The position numbers were made by a program, and so were the translations under genes. Under the pieces are notes generated by a model. The model saw only the letters and a program-made list of their open reading frames with translations, was not told where the DNA came from and did no database searches. From Pseudomonas anguilliseptica (GTDB lineage: Bacteria > Pseudomonadota > Gammaproteobacteria > Pseudomonadales > Pseudomonadaceae), in the NCBI RefSeq assembly GCF_021375795.1, contig NZ_JAEIOI010000005.1, forward strand, positions 124,001 through 188,000: 64,000 nucleotides of DNA. The letters run 5' to 3'. Below, piece after piece: positions 54,048 to 62,537 of this stretch. Position 1 is the stretch's first letter; each line of letters begins with the position of its first letter.

Positions 54048-55742
54048 TTATGCCCCAGGCAACCAGGAAAACTCCACGCGCACCCCCGGTTCGCCGTCGC
54101 CCCAGCTGCAACGTTCACTCAGTTGCCTGACCAGGGCCAGCCCGCGACCACTCAGGCTGTGGCTGTTGCAGGGCTCAGCCGGCACATGCTGCGCATCGAA
54201 CCCTGAACCGCTGTCCTCCACACGGATAATCAAACGCCCACCGGCGCCTTCCGGTAGCAATTGCAGGTGAAAACGCACAAAACCGTCGGTCAACGCGGCC
54301 AGACGCACGCCGCGCTGACGGTAATACTCGGCAAACCCTTCGGCATCGGCCTTTAGCGCCGAGTCTAGGCCCAGCACACCGTGTTCCAGAGCATTGGAAT
54401 AGAGCTCGGCCAGCACACTGAACAGCGCGCCACCTTGCGGGCGCAGACCTTGCACCTCCAGGAGCAGCTGCAGCAGAAACGGCAGCGGGTTGAAGTGGCG
54501 AAGGGTTTCCCCGCGAAACTCGAAACTGGCGGACCAATCCAGCGAATGGCTCTGGCCATTGTCGGCAAAGGCCAGTGGCGGCCGGCTCAGTTGACCATCG
54601 GCGACCAGACTGACTTCCAGCAGGCTGACATCATCCTGCTGCTCCCCACTGAAACGCAGTAACGCCTGCTGAATCTCGGCAAACAACGCCTGGGGTTCAC
54701 GGTTGGCGGCAAACACCTCAAGCAGCCGCCCTTCACCAAACAGCTCGCCCTGTTTGTTACAGGCTTCCAGCACACCATCGGAGAGGAGGATTACCCGATC
54801 CCCGGGCGCCAATGGGTAGACCTCGTACTTATCGTTGAAGGCGCCGGGCTCCAGAACGCCCAGGGGCAGGTGCCGCGATACCAGCGGCAAGCGCTGGCCG
54901 TTGGCGTGGAGCAGGTAACCGTCAGGCAGACCACCGTTCCACACCTCGACCACCTGACGCTGAAAGCTGATATTCAGCACGCTGGCGCAGCAGAACACTC
55001 CGCGCGGCAGGATGCGCTTGAGCTTGGCATTGATCTCGCGCAGCACCTCGGCCAGGGAATAGCCCTTGGCGGTCATGCCATAAAACACTTCAGCCAGCGG
55101 CATCGCACCAATCGCGGCGGGCAGACCATGCCCGGTGAAATCACCGAGCAGCACATGCATGCCACCAGAAGGTTTAAAAGCCGCCAGCAGCAGGTCGCCA
55201 TTGAAGACCGCATAGGGTGATTGCAGGTAGCGGATATTCGGTGCATCCAGGCAGCCGGAATGCGCCACCTTGTCGAACACGGCTTTGGCTACACGCTGTT
55301 CATTGAGCAGGTGCTCGTTGTGCCGGGAGATCAGGTCGCGCTGCTGCAGCACGGTTTCCTGCAGGCGCCGCAGGCGATCCATGGCCTTGATCTTGGCTTC
55401 GAGAATGACCCGGTTATAGGGTTTGGCGAGAAAGTCGTCGCCGCCGGCCTCCAGGCACCGCACCAAGGCTTCGCCTTCGGTCAGCGAGGTGAGGAAAATA
55501 ATCGGCACCAGCTCTTCGCCGGCCGCCTGCTTGATCCGTCGCGCGGCTTCAAAACCGTCCATGACCGGCATCAGGGCATCCATCAGCACCAGCTGCGGGC
55601 GCTCCTGCTCAAACAGCGCCACGGCCTCCAGGCCATTACTAGCCGTCAGCACGCGATGCCCCTGACGGCTGACAATGGTCGACAGCAACATGCGGTCAGC
55701 CGCGTTGTCCTCGGCAATCAGGATGGACAAGCGCTCGGACAT
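54048..55742 (-). CDS. hsbR: Response regulator with PP2C phosphatase and anti-sigma-type kinase domains, HsbR-like
   Basis: A 564-residue three-domain protein: receiver (1-125, phospho-acceptor Asp55 in LVLMDALMPVMDG), SpoIIE/PP2C phosphatase (about 170-375, with GDLLLAAFKPSGGMHVLLGDFTGHGLPAAIGAMPL and RVILLSDGVLEACN), and a C-terminal HATPase of the anti-sigma kind (ELYSNALEHGVLGLD and LIIRVEDSGSGFD). Such proteins toggle phosphorylation of a STAS partner; that partner is encoded just upstream at 55758-56063. It matches HsbR in architecture. Confidence 0.88.
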   Translation of the reverse strand: MSERLSILIAEDNAADRMLLSTIVSRQGHRVLTASNGLEAVALFEQERPQLVLMDALMPVMDGFEAARRIKQAAGEELVPIIFLTSLTEGEALVRCLEAGGDDFLAKPYNRVILEAKIKAMDRLRRLQETVLQQRDLISRHNEHLLNEQRVAKAVFDKVAHSGCLDAPNIRYLQSPYAVFNGDLLLAAFKPSGGMHVLLGDFTGHGLPAAIGAMPLAEVFYGMTAKGYSLAEVLREINAKLKRILPRGVFCCASVLNISFQRQVVEVWNGGLPDGYLLHANGQRLPLVSRHLPLGVLEPGAFNDKYEVYPLAPGDRVILLSDGVLEACNKQGELFGEGRLLEVFAANREPQALFAEIQQALLRFSGEQQDDVSLLEVSLVADGQLSRPPLAFADNGQSHSLDWSASFEFRGETLRHFNPLPFLLQLLLEVQGLRPQGGALFSVLAELYSNALEHGVLGLDSALKADAEGFAEYYRQRGVRLAALTDGFVRFHLQLLPEGAGGRLIIRVEDSGSGFDAQHVPAEPCNSHSLSGRGLALVRQLSERCSWGDGEPGVRVEFSWLPGA

Positions 55743-55757
55743 GACACGTGCTCCGTG

Positions 55758-56063
55758 TCAGGCGATCTTGAACAGCTGCTCGAAATTCGAGATGGCGAGA
55801 ATCTTGCGCACATCCGGGTTGCAGTTGAGCAAGCGGATCTGCGCACTGTCACCACCCGCGTGGTCACGCAGCAGCAACAGCATGCCGAGCGCCGAACTGT
55901 CCAGGTAGGTGGTGTCTTTGAGGTCTACAACGTAGCGTTGTGGGGTGCTGTTGACGCGCTCGTAGGCATTGCGAAATTCCTGATGAGCACCGAAGTCAAA
56001 GCGTCCCTGAATCAGAATGGTCAGCTCTTGCCCATCAGATGAGGGCAGCGAGGTGATGGCCAT
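55758..56063 (-). CDS. hsbA: STAS-domain anti-sigma-factor antagonist, HsbA-like
   Basis: A 101-residue STAS protein with the phosphorylatable serine region DTTYLDSSALGMLLLLRDH (Ser56). In P. aeruginosa HsbA binds FlgM or the cyclase HsbD depending on its phosphorylation, coupling flagellar output to biofilm. Here it lies 15 bp before the HsbR-like gene inside the fli cluster. ATG 56063 follows AGGAG by six bases. Confidence 0.87.
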   Translation of the reverse strand: MAITSLPSSDGQELTILIQGRFDFGAHQEFRNAYERVNSTPQRYVVDLKDTTYLDSSALGMLLLLRDHAGGDSAQIRLLNCNPDVRKILAISNFEQLFKIA

Positions 56064-56221
56064 GAATTACTCCTATCAACGAAAAGACCGGGCCGCACGT
56101 TCAGGTGGGCCAGACTGCAGGTTATGCATGATCAAGATGTAGCATCGCTACGCCCAGGCGGCAACTGTTTAGGGTGAGCTGATGTTGCCATTCATGCGCC
56201 GCGACCTGACGGCAATTCGGC

Positions 56222-56674
56222 CTAGTACTGCGAATTGCGTGCACTCAGGCGTTGCGACAGCTCATCAAGCAGTTTCTGCTCGCGCTTGTCTTCGGCCATG
56301 CGGGCTTCGTCCTGGTAGCGCTTGACCAGTTTGCGCAGCCCCTCCAGACGGGCATAACGCTGCTGCCACACGTCACGCACCTTGTGCATATTGGCGCGGT
56401 GCCAGTCCACGCTATTGCGCTGCTGACCAATCGCTGTTTCCAGTTGCGAAAGAAAGCGCTGGTAGTTCATCAGCCACTGCCCGGAAACGCCGCGCTGGCC
56501 CTCGCTGATCCACTGCTGCTGATAATCGCCGCGATAGCGCTCCAGATCGCCCAGCTGCACTTCAGCCTGACGCAACAGGCCTTGGGCGTGGCCGAGCTGC
56601 AAGGCAGCTTCGCGCTCGGCCCGCTCGGCCATGTCCACCACCGGTGCCAGCCGTGCGGCGCGGCTTTGTGCCAT
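56222..56674 (-). CDS. fliJ: Flagellar export chaperone FliJ
   Basis: General chaperone and stimulator of the FliI ATPase. The 150-residue protein is almost wholly coiled coil (RAEREAALQLGHAQGLLRQAEVQLGDLERYR and DEARMAEDKREQKLLDELSQRL), as expected. It starts 3 bp after fliI. A 158-bp gap without recognisable genes follows before hsbA. Confidence 0.93.
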   Translation of the reverse strand: MAQSRAARLAPVVDMAERAEREAALQLGHAQGLLRQAEVQLGDLERYRGDYQQQWISEGQRGVSGQWLMNYQRFLSQLETAIGQQRNSVDWHRANMHKVRDVWQQRYARLEGLRKLVKRYQDEARMAEDKREQKLLDELSQRLSARNSQY

Positions 56675-56677
56675 GGA

Positions 56678-58039
56678 TTAGGCCCCTGCTGCCGCGGGGT
56701 TGAAGGTGGCCGCCAGCTGGGTGCGACTGCTTTCCAGGCTCTCGTTATCTTGCAGGCTCTGGCGCAGGTACTTGACCATGGCGGGCTGGCGGGCAATTGC
56801 CAGATCAGTGTCGGCATCGCCACCAGCAACATAAGCGCCCACACTGATCAGATCGCGACTCTGCTGGTAACGCGACCACAACTGCTTGAAGCGCTGCGAC
56901 AGGCGCAGGTGCTCTTCGCTGACCACTTGCGGCATCACCCGACTGATCGACGCTTCGATATCAATGGCCGGGTAATGCCCCTCCTCCGCCAGGCGGCGGG
57001 ACAACACGATATGCCCGTCGAGCACGCCACGGGCGGCATCGGCAATCGGATCCTGCTGATCATCGCCTTCGCTGAGTACGGTATAGAACGCGGTAATCGA
57101 ACCGCCACCCTCTTCGGCATTGCCGGCACGCTCCACCAGCTTCGGCAGGCGGGCAAACACTGACGGCGGATAGCCTTTGGTGGCAGGTGGCTCGCCAATG
57201 GCCAGAGCGATTTCGCGCTGGGCCTGGGCAAAACGGGTCAGCGAGTCCATCAACAGCAGCACGTTCTTGCCCTTGTCGCGGAAATACTCGGCAATCCGCG
57301 TGCAATACATCGCCGCGCGTAAACGCATCAGCGGCGCATCGTCGGCTGGCGAGGCTACCACTACTGAGCGCTTGAGCCCCTCGTGACCGAGGATCTCATC
57401 AATAAACTCTTTTACCTCACGGCCCCGCTCACCTATCAGCCCGACCACGATGATGTCGGCCTCGGTAAAGCGCGTCATCATGCCCAGCAATACCGATTTA
57501 CCCACACCGGTACCGGCAAACAGGCCGAGGCGCTGGCCACGGCCGACAGTGAGCAAGCCGTTGATCGAACGGATGCCGACATCCAGCGGTTCGCTGATCG
57601 GGTGGCGATTGAGCGGGTTGATCGTCGGGCCATCCATCGGCACCCAGTCCTCGGCCTTCATGCCACCCTTGCCGTCGAGGGCGCGACCGGTGCCATCGAG
57701 CACTCGGCCAAGCATCGACATGCCCATCGGCAATCGTCCGGTATCCGGCAATGGCACCACGCGGGCACCGGGAGCGATACCGGCCAGACTGCCGACCGGC
57801 ATCAGAAAGATCTTGCCATTGGCAAAGCCCATAACCTCGGCTTCAACCTGCACGGGATGGTAGCTGTCGTCGTTGATCACCAGACAACGGCTGCCCAGGG
57901 CAGCACGCAGGCCCTCGGCCTCCAGCGTAAGCCCCACCATGCGCAGCAGGCGCCCTTCCACCAGGGGTTGAGTGGGCAACTGCACGGCATCGGCATAACC
58001 GCCCAAACGCTTGGCGAAACTCACCCGTTCAAGGCGCAT
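56678..58039 (-). CDS. fliI: Flagellar export ATPase FliI
   Basis: ATPase powering substrate release for flagellar type III export; related to F1-beta. The 453-residue protein has Walker [33 protein letters not shown], Walker [42 protein letters not shown]. Its start overlaps fliH by 11 bp. Confidence 0.97.
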   Translation of the reverse strand: MRLERVSFAKRLGGYADAVQLPTQPLVEGRLLRMVGLTLEAEGLRAALGSRCLVINDDSYHPVQVEAEVMGFANGKIFLMPVGSLAGIAPGARVVPLPDTGRLPMGMSMLGRVLDGTGRALDGKGGMKAEDWVPMDGPTINPLNRHPISEPLDVGIRSINGLLTVGRGQRLGLFAGTGVGKSVLLGMMTRFTEADIIVVGLIGERGREVKEFIDEILGHEGLKRSVVVASPADDAPLMRLRAAMYCTRIAEYFRDKGKNVLLLMDSLTRFAQAQREIALAIGEPPATKGYPPSVFARLPKLVERAGNAEEGGGSITAFYTVLSEGDDQQDPIADAARGVLDGHIVLSRRLAEEGHYPAIDIEASISRVMPQVVSEEHLRLSQRFKQLWSRYQQSRDLISVGAYVAGGDADTDLAIARQPAMVKYLRQSLQDNESLESSRTQLAATFNPAAAGA

Positions 58040-58847
58040 CGACGTTCGCCTGCTTGTCTATCGGCGCGGTATCCAGGTCGATATGCAGATCCGCTTCCTG
58101 CGGATGCGCGGCCTGTTCACGCTGCTGCTCGAACAGTTGCTTGAGGGCCTGATTGAGGCGGGTTTCCACGGTGGCATCAATGCGGCTGAGTTCACTTTCC
58201 ACCCGGCAGCCTCCGGGCAGCAGCGAAGCATCTTCGAGAATGCGCCAGTTTTCTTCGTGGCGTTCACGCAAGGCCTTGATCATCTCGAAATCTTGCGGAT
58301 TGACGTGAATGCGGATGTTACTGGTGCCCATGGGCAGCAGTTTGAGCGCTTCGCTCAAGACCTGACGGATCTGGCTGGAATCGCTGACCAGCTCGCGCTG
58401 AATCACCTGGCGCACCATCTGCCCGAGCAGCGTCACCATCGCCTCTTCCAGTTGCTGATCCTGCGCAGCGATGGGCTCGAACAGCTGCGCCATCAGTTGC
58501 TCAAGGCCGACCATTTTCGCCGCCAGGGCCATGTCGGACTCCTGCTTGGCTTTCAGCTGACCGGCATGGAAGCCGTCTTTCTCACCCGTGGCAAAACCTT
58601 CGTTGTAGGCATCCTGGCGAATGGCTTCCAGCTCATCCAGCGTCAAGGGTTTGACGTCTTCCAGTGCCACTTCTTCGCTTTCGGCCGGCACCTGCTCGCT
58701 GACCTCGACCACCGACTCGGCCGCCTGCTCCTCTTCACTGGGCTCAGGCGTTTCCACTTCCGGGTCAAAGCTGGGTAGCGCCCATAGGTCAACGCTCTTG
58801 AGATCCTTGGCGCGAATCAGCTCGCTGGGCGGCTCTTTGCTGGACAT
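58029..58847 (-). CDS. fliH: Flagellar export regulator FliH
   Basis: Negative regulator of FliI and link to the C ring. The 272-residue protein starts [28 protein letters not shown] (Trp-containing N-terminus for FlhA/FliN contact), has an acidic stretch (about 30-60), a helical middle with [20 protein letters not shown] (GxxxG-type repeats) and a C-terminal V-ATPase-E-like domain. It starts 3 bp after fliG. Confidence 0.94.
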   Translation of the reverse strand: MSSKEPPSELIRAKDLKSVDLWALPSFDPEVETPEPSEEEQAAESVVEVSEQVPAESEEVALEDVKPLTLDELEAIRQDAYNEGFATGEKDGFHAGQLKAKQESDMALAAKMVGLEQLMAQLFEPIAAQDQQLEEAMVTLLGQMVRQVIQRELVSDSSQIRQVLSEALKLLPMGTSNIRIHVNPQDFEMIKALRERHEENWRILEDASLLPGGCRVESELSRIDATVETRLNQALKQLFEQQREQAAHPQEADLHIDLDTAPIDKQANVDAP

Positions 58848-58850
58848 TGT

Positions 58851-59867
58851 TTAGACCATTTCCTCGCCACCCTTACCGCCCAGGACAATCTCCCCGGCTT
58901 CGGCCATGCGGCGGGCAATGGTAAGGATTTCCTTCTGCGCAGTTTCCACGTCGCTGACACGTACCGGGCCTTTGGCTTCAAGGTCATCACGCAGCAGCTC
59001 GGCAGCGCGTTTGGACATGTTCTTGAAGACTTTTTCCTTGATCGCCTCGTCCGCGCCCTTGAGCGCCAGCACCAGCACGTCCGAGGACACTTCACGCAGC
59101 AACGCCTGAATGCCACGGTCGTCGACATCGGCCAGGTTGTCGAAGACGAACATCAGGTCTTCGATCTGACTGGAAAGGTCTTCGTCGACTTCGCGGATCG
59201 AATCCATCAATTGACCCTCAACCGAACTGTCGAGGAAGTTCATGATGTCCGCCGCACGCTTCACCCCACCCAACGCAGCACGGGATGTGTTGGCACTGCC
59301 AGAGAACTGCCGTTCAAGAATATCGTTGAGCTCTTTCAGCGCTGCAGGCTGCACGGTTTCCAGCGAGGACACCCGCAAGACGATATCCAGACGCACCTTA
59401 TGGTCGAAGTGGCCCAGCACTTCACCGGCCTGATCAGGGTCAAGATAGGCCACCACGATGGCCTGAATCTGCGGGTGCTCATAGCGGATCACATCCGCCA
59501 CGGCGCGCGGCTCCATCCACTTCAGGCTGTCAAGGCCGCTGGTGCTGCCGCCCAGCAGAATGCGGTCGATCAGGTTGCCCGCCTTGTCCTCGCCCAAGGC
59601 TGCGGTGAGCATCTTACGGATATAACCATCGGCGCCGACGCCCAAGCTGGTCTGATCACCGACGATCTCGACGAACTCGCCCATTACCTGCTCAACCTGC
59701 TCGCGCTGGATATTGCGCATACCGGCCATGGCCACGCCAACGCGCTGCACTTCCTTCGGCCCCAGGTGGCGCAGCACCTGGGCAGCGTCGGTTTCACCCA
59801 GCGACAGCAGCAGAATCGCGGCCTTGTCGACCTTGCTCAACTTAGTGGCGGTTCGATTCTCACTCAT
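58851..59867 (-). CDS. fliG: Flagellar switch protein FliG
   Basis: Rotor protein that contacts the stator and sits on FliF. The 338-residue protein has the N domain (KVDKAAILLLSLGETDAAQVLRHLGPKEVQRVGVAMAGM), middle domain with the EHPQ motif (RYEHPQIQAIVVAYL) and a C domain with the charged torque helix (LREVSSDVLVLALKGADEAIKEKVFKNMSKRAAELLRDDLEAKGPVR). Overlaps fliF by 17 bp in coordinates read from both ends (8 bp of coding). Confidence 0.97.
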   Translation of the reverse strand: MSENRTATKLSKVDKAAILLLSLGETDAAQVLRHLGPKEVQRVGVAMAGMRNIQREQVEQVMGEFVEIVGDQTSLGVGADGYIRKMLTAALGEDKAGNLIDRILLGGSTSGLDSLKWMEPRAVADVIRYEHPQIQAIVVAYLDPDQAGEVLGHFDHKVRLDIVLRVSSLETVQPAALKELNDILERQFSGSANTSRAALGGVKRAADIMNFLDSSVEGQLMDSIREVDEDLSSQIEDLMFVFDNLADVDDRGIQALLREVSSDVLVLALKGADEAIKEKVFKNMSKRAAELLRDDLEAKGPVRVSDVETAQKEILTIARRMAEAGEIVLGGKGGEEMV

Positions 59868-61647
59868 CGGCGTTAATCCACTCTTTGACGACCTGGGCTA
59901 CGCGGCCCGGGTCTTCGGCAACCAGGCTCTTGATCGCGTTCAGTTGTGCATCATACCCCTCACTCGGGCTGGGCAGGAGGATGCTTTGCGGGCCGCCCAG
60001 GCTGACCCGATCTTCGGCCAACTCGCCACCTAGCGCGCCCATTTCGCCCAGTTCAACGTCGCCATCGCGACCATCGCCCTGCGCCTTGCCGCCATTGGTG
60101 ATGTTGTTGAGCACTGGACGCAGCACGCCGAACACCAGAATCAGGATAAACAGCACACCGAGCACTTGCTTGACGATGTCCCAGAACCACGGCTGGGTGT
60201 AGAACGGAATATCGATCAGCTCCTCGCCCAGTTCGGCGGAGAACGGCGTATTGATCACGCTGACGCTGTCGCCACGGCTGGCATCGAACCCCACTGAGTC
60301 CTGCACCAGGCGAGTAAAGCGTGCCAGGTCATCACTGCTCCATGGCACCCGGGTGGTTTCGCCCGTGGCTGCATCGACCTTGACCTGATCATCCACCACC
60401 ACGGCCACCGACAGACGACGCAAGCGCCCCTGCTGCTGCTTGGTGTAGCTGATCGAACGATCCAGTTCGAAGTTGCGTGTGGACTGCTCGCGCTTGTCTG
60501 CCGGGTATGGCGCCAACATCGGCAGGCCGGTGGCCGGGTCGATGATCTGCGCACCATTGGCATCCAGCAGTGGTTGCCCGGCCGCAATCGGCCCCGGCAC
60601 CGCAGCCGCACCCGCGCCGGCCTGCTGTGGCGCCGCGCCGGCAGCCGGAGGCTGGTTACTCAGCGCACCCGGAACACCCTGTGGCGGCTGACTGCTGGTT
60701 CGTTGCTCGTTGACTGACTGCTCACTGCGCAGCGCTGGTTGGTCCGGGTTGAACATTTCCGAGGTGGACTCCACCGCACTGAAGTCCACATCCGCCGACA
60801 CTTCGGCCTTGTAGCGACCCGAGCCGAGCACCGGCTGCAGGATGTTATGCACGCGCTGGGTGAACAGGCTTTCCATGCGGCGGCTGTAGTCGAATTGCTT
60901 GCCGGCCATCGTCAGCTCGGACATTTCCTGAATATCCGAGAGCAGGTTGCCCTTCTGGTCGACCACGGTAACTTGCGACTTGTCCATTTCCGGCACGCTG
61001 CTGGCGACCAGATTGACAATGGCCATCACCTGACTGGGCTCCAGGCCACGACCGGAATACAGCTCGACCAGCACCGAGGCGCTGGGCTTGCGCTCATCAC
61101 GCACGAACACCGAACTCTTCGGGATGGCCAGGTGTACGCGGGCAGCCTTGACGTTGTTCAGACTGGAAACCGTGCGGGCCAACTCGCCTTCCAGACCACG
61201 GCGATAGCGGGTGGCCTCCATAAACTGGCTGGTACCCAGCCCCTGTTCCTTGTCGAGGATTTCAAAACCGACGCTATTGTCCTTCGGCGCAACGCCAGCT
61301 GCCGCCAGACGCATACGCGCGCGAGCCAGGTCGTCAGATTTGACCAGCAAGGCGCCGGAATTCGGCTCCACGGTGTATTTGATATCAGCGGCAGACAGCG
61401 TCTCCATTACCTGGGACGCGTCCATGCCATCGAGGCTGCCGTACAGCGGGCGGTAATCCGGCTGCTGCGACCACAGCACCACGGCAAAACCGATCGCCAC
61501 ACTGGCCGCCAGGCCAACCAGCAGACCGATCTGCCGCAACATCGACATATCGGAGAGGTTTTCCAGAAAGGTCAGGCCGAACAACGGTTTTTTCGGCTCA
61601 TCGCCACCGGTGGTGGCAGGTACGTTTGCAGCGACGGCTTCAGCCAT
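59860..61647 (-). CDS. fliF: Flagellar MS-ring protein FliF
   Basis: Forms the MS ring in the inner membrane. The 595-residue protein has two TM helices (about 38-58 and 465-485), two ring-building domains (MDASQVMETLSAADIKYTVEPNSGALLV and QGLGTSQFMEATRYRRGLEGELARTVSSLNNVKAARVHLAIPKSSVFVRDE), an Ala/Gly/Pro-rich insert (about 305-345), and a C-terminal FliG-binding tail. It follows fliE by 15 bp. Confidence 0.97.
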   Translation of the reverse strand: MAEAVAANVPATTGGDEPKKPLFGLTFLENLSDMSMLRQIGLLVGLAASVAIGFAVVLWSQQPDYRPLYGSLDGMDASQVMETLSAADIKYTVEPNSGALLVKSDDLARARMRLAAAGVAPKDNSVGFEILDKEQGLGTSQFMEATRYRRGLEGELARTVSSLNNVKAARVHLAIPKSSVFVRDERKPSASVLVELYSGRGLEPSQVMAIVNLVASSVPEMDKSQVTVVDQKGNLLSDIQEMSELTMAGKQFDYSRRMESLFTQRVHNILQPVLGSGRYKAEVSADVDFSAVESTSEMFNPDQPALRSEQSVNEQRTSSQPPQGVPGALSNQPPAAGAAPQQAGAGAAAVPGPIAAGQPLLDANGAQIIDPATGLPMLAPYPADKREQSTRNFELDRSISYTKQQQGRLRRLSVAVVVDDQVKVDAATGETTRVPWSSDDLARFTRLVQDSVGFDASRGDSVSVINTPFSAELGEELIDIPFYTQPWFWDIVKQVLGVLFILILVFGVLRPVLNNITNGGKAQGDGRDGDVELGEMGALGGELAEDRVSLGGPQSILLPSPSEGYDAQLNAIKSLVAEDPGRVAQVVKEWINADE

Positions 61648-61662
61648 GATTCAGCCCTACCC

Positions 61663-61992
61663 TTAAACCGGCATCTGCATAATGTCTTGATAGGCCTGAA
61701 CCAGCTTGTTGCGCACCTGGGTCATGGCCTGAAAGGAAACGCTGGCTTTCTGCGAAGCGATCATCACGTCCGTCAAATCTACGCCACTGGTGCCCATTTC
61801 AAAGGCTGTGGCCAGCTTATTGGAGGCTTGCTGGGTTTCGTTGACCTTGCCCACCGCCTGCCCGAGCATCTCGGAAAAGCTCGGCGCGCCGGGTTCAGGC
61901 GTGCTGGCGACAGGCTTCTGACGCGCCATAGCATCGGCCTGCATGGAACGCATCTCCAGCATCAAGCGATTGAATTCAACACCCTGGCTCAT
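61663..61992 (-). CDS. fliE: Flagellar hook-basal body protein FliE
   Basis: Links the MS ring to the rod. The 109-residue protein ends with the family signature [42 protein letters not shown] 61992 stands five bases behind GGAGG; the GTG four codons upstream is inside that ribosome-binding site. It is the first gene of the fliE-to-hptB transcription unit and the outer boundary of the flagellar cluster in this window. Confidence 0.96.
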   Translation of the reverse strand: MSQGVEFNRLMLEMRSMQADAMARQKPVASTPEPGAPSFSEMLGQAVGKVNETQQASNKLATAFEMGTSGVDLTDVMIASQKASVSFQAMTQVRNKLVQAYQDIMQMPV

Positions 61993-62046
61993 CACTACCT
62001 CCACTGGCCGCGGTTTTTTGACGCTTCGCGGCGTTTGCAGAGGTAT

Positions 62047-62062
62047 TGCAACAAGGGTGCCA
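62047..62062 (-). promoter_or_regulatory. Sigma-54-type promoter of the fliE-F-G-H-I-J unit
   Basis: Minus-strand TGGCACCCTTGTTGCA matches the RpoN consensus at all but one base, with GG and GC ten bases apart. The predicted start is near 62036 and the leader about 45 nt. Confidence 0.85.
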
Positions 62063-62086
62063 GATTTCCGGAGTGTTCTTCAGCGC

Positions 62087-62308
62087 CTACTGGCGTGCTT
62101 GCGAGCGAATATACAGGGCCTCAACTTTTTCCCGCGCCCAGGGCGTCTTGCGCAGAAAGGTCAGGCTGGACTTGATACTCGGGTCGCTCTTGAAACAGCG
62201 AATATCGATACGCTGCGCCAGGCCATCCCAGCCATAGCGTGCCACCAGAGCATTGAGAATGGCTTCAAGGGTTACGCCGTGCAGCGGATTGTTCGGTGAT
62301 TGAGTCAT
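62087..62308 (-). CDS. VF530 family (DUF2132) small protein
   Basis: A 73-residue protein of the VF530 family, a small helical, putatively DNA-binding fold of unknown role. Family pattern: [61 protein letters not shown]. It ends 25 bp before the fliE sigma-54 promoter on the same strand and has its own upstream gap of about 230 bp. Confidence 0.9.
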   Translation of the reverse strand: MTQSPNNPLHGVTLEAILNALVARYGWDGLAQRIDIRCFKSDPSIKSSLTFLRKTPWAREKVEALYIRSQARQ

Positions 62309-62413
62309 GCAGAACCTGTTTGAGGGGCAATTCGAGTGGCAACACCCGCCACCTTAGCCAAGCGCGCCACGGAGGCAAAGCGCAAAAGGATCGCGGGGAT
62401 TTTTACGGTGCCA

Positions 62414-62450
62414 TAAAAAAGCCGGCCCAACACCTAAGGTGTGGGCCGGC
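62414..62450 (-). terminator. Terminator of putP
   Basis: A 13-14 bp stem built on GCCGGCCC / GGGCCGGC with loop CTAAG and, on the minus strand, a run of six T residues, lying 87 bp after the putP stop. The 62309-62413 stretch between it and the VF530 gene holds nothing recognisable beyond a likely promoter. Confidence 0.88.
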
Positions 62451-62537
62451 GAAGCACTATCGGGTCACACGCACACAACCGCGGAAAGCTCCGCGAGGCA
62501 ACTGAGCGACCAGTCAATTGCCCTACATCAGCGGTAC

